DNA of 64,000 nucleotides from Lumbricus terrestris (Eukaryota > Annelida > Clitellata > Crassiclitellata > Lumbricidae). Below, in pieces: positions 57,901 through 64,000 of the stretch. The notes under the pieces are model-generated. The model was given only the letters and a program-made list of their open reading frames with translations, did no database searches and was not told the origin of the DNA. The position numbers and the translations under genes are program-made. The stretch covers positions 35,912,294 through 35,976,293 of the forward strand of contig OX457046.1 of assembly GCA_949752735.1 (NCBI GenBank), given 5' to 3'. The first letter of the stretch is position 1, and every line of letters begins with the position of its first letter.

Positions 57901-60846
57901 ATCCCTCGTGGCAGCAGAGCTCTATAATGTTTATGGAAAATCAGTCAGATATGATAATTGCTGTAATTTATACTATGTGGAAAAGAAGAAATCAATTCGC
58001 CCAACTCGCGTCGTTAATTCGTCAATTTATTTATTTATTACGAGCACTTATACAGCACCCCTTCTAGACGATCTACTCTGAAGCGCTCCCGAACCAACCT
58101 TGGATAAATAGGATGGTCTTAAAACTAGATGTGGCCATGGTGGAGTGATACCTTGGCAATATATAGCGAAGTGCCACTTGGAGGCCCATTCCAGGTGACA
58201 GGGCCAATCACCGAGAAAGCATGGCTTGCTAATTTGGTTAATTGTGCATTATTACTAAGCCCCAAGGTTTTCCTTAATACAATGCATGATCACTCAGAAC
58301 ACAGTAAATCAAATCTCATTTTCAACTGCCAAGTGTTGTGCAAAAATAGGGTTAATTGTATTTAAACCTATAGCATCACATGTAACAGAGATTGACATTA
58401 ACCAGGGTTACAGATTTGAAAGATTAATCAAATCAATAATTGCTGATAATTTTAATTCATTATGTTTTTTACTTGTTCGCTTTATTTCTACAATTCTTTT
58501 TAATTAGTTTATTTCACTATGTCAAACAACCACTTCTTCAATAAATGAAATGGTGAACAATGATACTATGAAACTTTTGGGTGAAAAAATCAAGCAATAT
58601 AATTCTGCACTTGAGGTAAACGTTGGTAAAAAAATCCCAAGATGACAATAAAAATTGCCTACCCTGGAATAAACAGTACGACCGACTTTTTGGCAAAGGA
58701 AGTGGTAACTAACTATGCGAGTATGCGTCTACATTTTTCGTCCGTCACGCTAACGCAACATAGACCGATTTAATCAAATTCAATTGAACAATCACGACTA
58801 AAGAATAACACGATTAAATTATAAATAAGACCGACTAAAATCATTTTTAAAAATCAGACTTAACCATTACTAATAACCACAAAGACGGAAGTCGCAAGTC
58901 TTACCGACCTTCAACAAGTCCGAGGACATGAACGATGATTCGTCAACGGTCCGCGAACTGAATTTTCTCTGACCAATCTCCACAAGGATGTCATCCTTGA
59001 ACAACAAGCCAACGTAGTTCATGGTTGACCTGTACGTGTCTGGCGGACAAAGAAGCCAGCTGACGCCTTCCTCGTCCTGCTCACACATCCTGCAACACAC
59101 AACCGCGGCGAGTGCCTCATATTCTTCCTCCTCCGCAGTCACCGAGCTCATCTCCTTGATATCGGTAATAAAATCAGGTCCCATGCAGACAAGAAAACGG
59201 GAATTCTCAGCGGATTTATCCGACTCGCCCGTGGCTGATTCGATTGCGTACCCATTTTCCGGTAGATTATCGTGCAGCTGAGTAGAATCATGCGCCGGAG
59301 AAATTGAATCCGTCCGGTGCGTCACATCTGGAGACTCCATCCTGTTCTCCCCTGGTGTTAAATTGGACTCGTCCTCCGTTTTTGAATGACTGTTACAATC
59401 ATCCGTGTGTGATTCAATTAGTGATGATTCGTCATCGGTTATGACTAAATCGGTCGTATGTTCCGACGAAACACTGCTTGAAGCACGGCTGTTTTGCTCC
59501 ATGGATTCAGAACTTACACGATGTTCAGACAAAGATGTTGGTGGTATACGTTCGTCATTTCCTTTAGCAGTTGATGTCTTAGCTACGGTTGCATTGTCCA
59601 CATCGTATTCACCACAATCGTCGGAATTTTCATCGTCGATCGAGCTTGAGATATGAGTTCTTGCGGCAACGGGAGGAACGGTGTCACCAGCATCTTTCGT
59701 ACGAATTAAGACTTCATCCCGAGTTTCCACATCACCATCGGAGTATAATTTGTTGGAGTTAGTAGCACAATGAACGTCATGGTCCTTGGTAGTTTCGGCA
59801 TGAGCAGTATCAATGTCATGGGGTTTGTTGGGTGAATTACTATGTACCTCCTCACCGGTTACGTTCATTGAGGTATTTTCAGTCTCGTGCACCTCGTGAG
59901 GATGGTTGGCACGCTCTTCGGAAAATTCCTTGCCACTTTCTCGATGAAAAACCTCTGAAGTGTCACCTCGGCTGTTTGCTGTTGAATTTCCAAACATGGC
60001 ACCGTTGCTTCCCTGTTCTTCGCTCGTCGTGACCATAGAACTGCTGTCAAGTGTCACGTTATTGTTCTGATATGCCGTTCTCTCACACTTGTCATCTGAC
60101 TGGTTTCGGTCGTGGCCTACGTTAACCACTTTCGCTTTCGACTTTCGGGGCACCGGTTTCGGAAGAACTTTAGGAGCCGATCGGTGTTGCTTCTCGCCAG
60201 TTTGATAGTCGCCAGACGTCGACCGACTAAACTTAGTCTGGAGATTGTTAGCGTCGTTCGAGACAGCTGTGTCGGCATCGCCAAAAAACACGCTTTCATC
60301 AAGACTCTCCGTTCGAACGGGCGATTCGATCAGATTCTGCTGCGACCGTTTAAACGAACTATTCAACCGGCGTTTAGCACGGTCGCCCGCGTTCGGTGGA
60401 TTATCAACCTTCGACGATTTCGTTTCGATCTCCGTTGTCGCTGGCGTGTTGCTACGATGTTTCGGCGTCGGCTTCTTCGGTTCCTTCACCGGTCGCCCAG
60501 CACCCCCGAACGCCCACGGAGCAATCGGTTTCTCGCTGGCGGATTTCTGGAGGTTTTCCTTCAACTTAGCGACGGAGACGATGTGTTCGGAGGCGTCGTC
60601 CGAATCGCCGGCTTCGTGAAGTTTCGAGCCGGACTCGGAGTCCGACGACGCGGTCTTGGCGGAGTCGGAGGTTTTTCCCAGGGTTTGCCGGAGAAGCGCG
60701 ACTTTGGATTTCGTCATCACCGGCGGTCGGTTCTCGATTCCCGCGTTTGAGTCGCGACGTTCGAAGTTTGCGACGAACGCTCGGACGCACGGACTGCGGC
60801 CGTCGTCGTCCGTGGTCGCTGAAATGTTTTCCGTGTTGTTGCTCAT
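51347..60846 (-). CDS. Shroom-like protein with C-terminal ASD2 domain (about 828 aa)
   Basis: Shroom proteins bind actin and Rho-kinase and drive apical constriction of epithelial cells. Coding exons: 58,909-60,846 (646 residues), 54,871-54,972 (34), 52,414-52,584 (57) and 51,347-51,622 (91 plus stop). The large first exon is low complexity, rich in Ser, Thr, Glu and Asp, with scattered basic patches. The last three form the ASD2 coiled coil, recognised by E-E-F-D-Q-V-T-H-L-L-L, L-S-S-R-L-A and Y-Q-Q-L-V-K-T-K. There is no PDZ domain, and ATG 60,846 has an in-frame stop about 60 bases upstream. The first donor is uncertain: GTCGGT (58,908) keeps frame with the next exon, while the stronger GTAAGA four bases on would need an unseen exon. 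Spliced 5' UTR exons lie at 60,847-61,020 and near 63,255. Confidence 0.85.
52191..52381. mobile_element. hAT-like MITE, CAGGGCTTTTTT family, next to a splice donor
   Basis: It runs from CAGGGCCTTTTCTAACG to AAAAACAGCCCAG. The flanking 8-mers CTGCATGC and CTGTGTGC match at six of eight, and the interior matches the copy at 45,925. It lies in a Shroom-like intron, 32 bases past the donor at 52,413. Confidence 0.85.
52672..52935 (-). mobile_element. LINE 3' end fragment
   Basis: TTTATATAGCACCTCTTGAA, then CTACTCGGAGGTACTCACGA and ACCACCGGCCCACCACGGAA. The minus strand is a decayed copy of the LINE C-terminal region plus tail, in the intron just before a Shroom-like exon. Confidence 0.6.
53820..54130. 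repeat. Minisatellite in a Shroom-like intron
   Basis: Imperfect units contain GCATTAGAACATGTT and ATGTTGCATCCCAATATGCA. Longer units of about 63 bases occur twice almost exactly (about 53,920-54,050). Confidence 0.85.
55225..55575. repeat. CA-rich microsatellite (ACACATACAA)
   Basis: About 350 bases of ACACATACAAACACACATAC variants in a Shroom-like intron. Open frames on both strands (Thr/His-rich or Cys/Val-rich) are simple-sequence artefacts. Confidence 0.93.
56440..56650 (+). mobile_element. LINE 3' end fragment (plus orientation)
   Basis: The frame encodes W-N-G-L-P-P-S-V and S-Q-G-R-S-R-W-E-H, typical of the C-terminus of CR1/L2-type reverse transcriptase. It ends in GAAGCGCTCTATAAATGACC. 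This fragment and 45,646-46,215 belong to the same LINE lineage. Confidence 0.65.
57031..57258. mobile_element. hAT-like MITE, TIR CAAGGCCGTAGC
   Basis: The ends CAAGGCCGTAGCCAGG and AGCTACGGCCTTG are flanked by TCAGATAG on both sides (57,023-57,030 and 57,259-57,266). It contains the hairpin GATGAC-CTTTTTTTA-GTCATC at 57,097-57,117 and three GGGGGGTGTT segments. Confidence 0.93.
58010..58265 (-). mobile_element. LINE 3' end fragment
   Basis: CAGCACCCCTTCTAGACGAT, CTACTCTGAAGCGCTCCCGA and CCCATTCCAGGTGACAGGGC mark the tail and decayed C-terminal region in minus orientation. The plus-strand frame over it is a shadow. Confidence 0.6.
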
Positions 60847-61020
60847 TGGTGCTCGTAGGGTTAAACTGCTTCTTTGTCCTTCAAAACTGATAACACCATT
60901 TTAAAGTCTCGCTCAGAGAGAAAGTCTCGGGTTCGTTAGTCACGGATAACCTTAAGAGTGCTTGAATGATTTTTGTATTGTATCCACGATGATATCCACC
61001 TATATCCACAGCTTTGTAAC
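60847..61020 (-). other. Probable 5' UTR exon of the Shroom-like gene
   Basis: An acceptor (atttgttacag) at 61,021 is followed by about 174 bases without a useful in-frame ATG, then the start ATG at 60,846. A frame of 112 codons overlaps but spans the acceptor and shows no motif. Confidence 0.5.
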
Positions 61021-61254
61021 CTGTAACAAATATAGAGAAAGATGTTAAAATAAAACAACACAAAGACATGAGACATGTAATCAGAATCGGCAAACATCTG
61101 GAAAGAAATTGGGGAAATATTATAGTGCGAGAAGGATTACCATGTTCTGGGTTATACTGAATGTTACAGCATCCATCCTGTAGAAGAAACCTGAGTGGCT
61201 GAATGGGCCATGGACCCACCTATAGCTAGAAAAACCTGAGCAGTTAATTACATA

Positions 61255-61350
61255 CAATTCATTCATCCATTCTGGAATTTACATAGCGCTTCTTCAAAGA
61301 GTTATTCAGAAGCGTTCCCGACTCTAGCATAGCAAAATCAGTTTTGAGTT
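61255..61350 (-). mobile_element. Short LINE/SINE tail fragment
   Basis: ATTTACATAGCGCTTCTTCA, then TTATTCAGAAGCGTTCCCGA, is the common tail in minus orientation within the first intron of the Shroom-like gene. Confidence 0.5.
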
Positions 61351-63254
61351 TCATAAAATATGAACCACTTTAATTTATCACATTGAATATATAAACAGTC
61401 TAAGATTACATCGTAAGAAAAGTTCTATGAGCTAAACAGTTCATCCAACTATGAACTCTCTATCACACACGGAGGATGGAGACTGCAACATTGTTACATC
61501 GAAAGCTAACATGATCCATTCCTTAAACATCATGATAACATGACTCCAAAAATCAGGAAATAACACAGTTTTTGCCGAACAAAGATAAACTAAGTAACTC
61601 GTGGTCGTGGATGGATAATGGTATCTTGTTTCACAATCCCCAGCATCTCCAACCGAAAATAGTCAGATGTTTGTGCGGGCATATATAGCAATTCTTGGTA
61701 CTTCGTGTCATGGGCAAGCGAGGAGCAAGCGGGGAGCAAGCAAACAAAAGAAGATGAATAAACAGAAACTGTTCAAGTCGTACTTGCCAAATATGGCCAA
61801 TTTTTAATAGTTTAAATTCCGGTGATAAAAATAACAACAACTAGTTATATTCATTAAAAATCATATAAAAATAAACAATATTTTTGTCCTAAAAGTTTCA
61901 TCTTGGGAAATTAATAAAAAGTTAAAATGCATTGACAACAGACCCAGTACGAGAATTGTAGAAAAACTAACTGGAAGCGTTAGATGTTGATTTACATCTG
62001 TGGGGTTGCGATGTACAATGAAGACTTTACTATGGCTTCAAAAGAAAGACTGTGCATGGGTTGAAACCCATGGCAATTCTCACCTTGAGTGGACCTCTAA
62101 CTTCTTGCTAGTATATCGTCCTGTCTGTTTTCTCTTAGTCGTTTGTATTGTACTTTCTCACTGTCACTTGATTTAATTTCTTATTGCATAAAGCACTGCA
62201 TTCCAACCAAATGACCAGTTGTTTAACAACAATAAACACTTGCTTCATGAAAGTCTGACTACCACTAGTTCACAAAATAGCCTAACAAACTCTACGTAAT
62301 GACCATTCTTCAAGCATACTTGTGAGGTACCTGAGATTCAACTTCATCGATCTCAAGTGGATACGAGTACAACAGATAAATATGGAAAACTACACTTACA
62401 GGGCAAGTATTCCACATCGTTGCCATCTCAGAAAGTTTTGAAGCACTGCTAATAAGCTATGTGCATCGCTCCAAAAATGCTGTGTCAAGTCAGACATGTT
62501 GTCCAAGGATAACATCAAGTTAAAAACAAAATGGCTGGGAACCTGAGAGAGGAGCTATTACGGGCTCACACAACCAGCATAGCAGCTTATTAGGACTTTG
62601 TATATAGCCTAATAAGGGTACCAGCATCGGAGATCTCAATTAACTCAACAAACTCGCAGTATTTTTTAACACTTGTTAACACCAGTATGCTGTCACCGAC
62701 ATTTTAAAACATGCTCTACGTAAACAAAATAAAAACGCATTTAGGGGGTCTATATACGCGATCACAAATAGCCTACAGTCGTAGCCTTACACGGGCGCGG
62801 CCCGTATCCCCGAATTCCTTAACAAATTTCAGCCTGATTCCCGAAATAGATTTTCACAAAACCGTATCATTTTAGTGACTAAACTGTGTTATCAACAACA
62901 CTTAATTGGTCCATCAAGCCATATTTAGTCAATTCAAATCTGAAGTTTTCAGGTTTGGGCCGCTTTCTCTAAAATATTAAACCGCTTTTGGGGAATCGAG
63001 GAATTTTTCGTATTTTCATCGTTCTCGGGCAATCGGGATGACCCTGCCAAAACACGCTTTTTAACAAAACAATAACAAGAATTTCTACAAATTCAACTTC
63101 TCCGACCACCTAAGAAAATGTCGACACACTTAAAATTTATATCAACTCGCTTCCGCCAACGACATTCAAACGAACAACAGGTCACCCGCCCAAGAACTTC
63201 TACCAACAGCCCAGGTGTAACACTCTAAAACACACCATCATCACTTCTTCTTAC
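61350..63254 (-). other. First intron of the Shroom-like gene
   Basis: No coding sequence was recognised. The intron is AT-rich and mostly unique, without the hAT-like or tRNA SINE copies seen elsewhere. Confidence 0.5.
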
Positions 63255-63400
63255 CTGTCCCGTTCGTGTTATATTATTATTGTCCAAAACGACGTAGATA
63301 AGATACGGGATGTTGTCAATACTATTCGTGTTAGTAGCAAATAAGCGAATTGCCTATTTCGATCCGGTTCTAGCAGTGTAATCTCGTCAACCGTCTACAC
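63255..63400 (-). other. Candidate first non-coding exon of the Shroom-like gene
   Basis: The minus strand shows GGGACAG/gtaagaag, a strong donor at 63,254, about 2.2 kb upstream of the next acceptor. The start edge is not visible. A transcription start somewhere in 63,300-63,640 is inference. Confidence 0.4.
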
Positions 63401-63639
63401 AACATTCGGATGAATCATTCGATTTGCTACACGGCTACAAACGACCCACCGGCCTCAGCTACAGCGCTACACCCGCCAATCATACAATGGCTGTAACGAT
63501 CACGTCGTGTCGTCTATGCGCCACAGTTTCATGGGCTACGTTTAATATATACATAGATCTATGCAACACATACGGCTGCCTGCTCACATGCGATCTGCCC
63601 AGCGCACTTGCTAGGCGCGTAGAGAGCGCCGTGCTGTAG

Positions 63640-63725
63640 ATGCGTATGGTGTGTGTGTGTGTGTTCGTGTGTGCATATGTGTGTTCGTGTGTGTGTGTGT
63701 GTGTGTGTGTGTTCGTGTGTGTTTA
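63640..63725. repeat. GT dinucleotide repeat
   Basis: Nearly pure GT with a few GTTC and GCAT breaks, upstream of the proposed Shroom-like first exon. The Cys/Val-rich open frame across it is simple sequence. Purine-rich GACAGA repeats follow to the window end. Confidence 0.93.
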
Positions 63726-64000
63726 ACACAGGCAGGCAGAGGCAGACAAACAGAAAGACAGACGGAGAAACTGACCAGCAAATGTAAACAGAGGGAGAGA
63801 CAAAGAGAGAGTGAGGGAATAATCAGTCATTCATTAGAATAAAGTTCTTGCATTTATTCGAGCAGACAAGTGGGCTACGCAGTAAGATTACGTGATGCAT
63901 ACAGCAGTAGCCGAACAGATGATAACAAGTTTAACATGAGTCGAATTTAGCAGAAACAGAGACAGAGACGGACAGAGACAGAGATGGATAAAGACAGGGA

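Noticed and set aside
60112..60750. 212-codon plus-strand frame
   Set aside because: It is antisense to the Shroom-like large exon; Arg-rich and without motifs.

Overview
The window looks like nuclear DNA of a marine invertebrate. It has AT-rich introns with GT-AG splicing, dense SINE, LINE and hAT-like insertions, and abundant copies of the palindrome TAGGCCTA between genes. An invertebrate deuterostome such as an echinoderm is my best guess from overall texture and gene content, but nothing here fixes the species. Three protein genes can be reconstructed, all on the minus strand.

Layout. (1) About 2.6-22.8 kb: a complete calnexin gene, 21 coding exons joined by consistent reading phase into 634 residues, with a likely promoter near 22.77 kb carrying an ER-stress-element-like site. 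(2) About 22.8-27.2 kb: repeat-rich intergenic DNA. (3) About 27.0-36.7 kb: an ankyrin-repeat TRP cation channel of 1,331 residues in only two coding exons, a 69-base first exon and a 3.9-kb second exon 4.9 kb away. (4) About 36.7-50.2 kb: no host gene recognised; it holds a dead non-LTR retrotransposon, many SINEs, hAT-type elements and minisatellites. (5) About 50.2-63.4 kb: a Shroom-like gene, with a 646-residue acidic, Ser/Thr-rich region in one exon and a C-terminal Rho-kinase-binding ASD2 coiled coil in three exons. It has no PDZ exon in this window.

The three genes belong to unrelated processes: ER glycoprotein folding, sensory or cation signalling, and actomyosin control of epithelial shape. 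They show no sign of co-regulation. The most unusual material is the mobile DNA. Thirteen non-autonomous elements retain recognisable 8-base target duplications. Four of them have different termini but share one hairpin-forming sequence. The SINE tails are near copies of the 3' end of LINE fragments in the same window, which points to a SINE-LINE partnership.

Limits: exon boundaries come from reading frame, phase continuity and family resemblance. UTRs, promoters and polyadenylation sites are inference. Transposon edges with target duplications are exact; other repeat edges are approximate.
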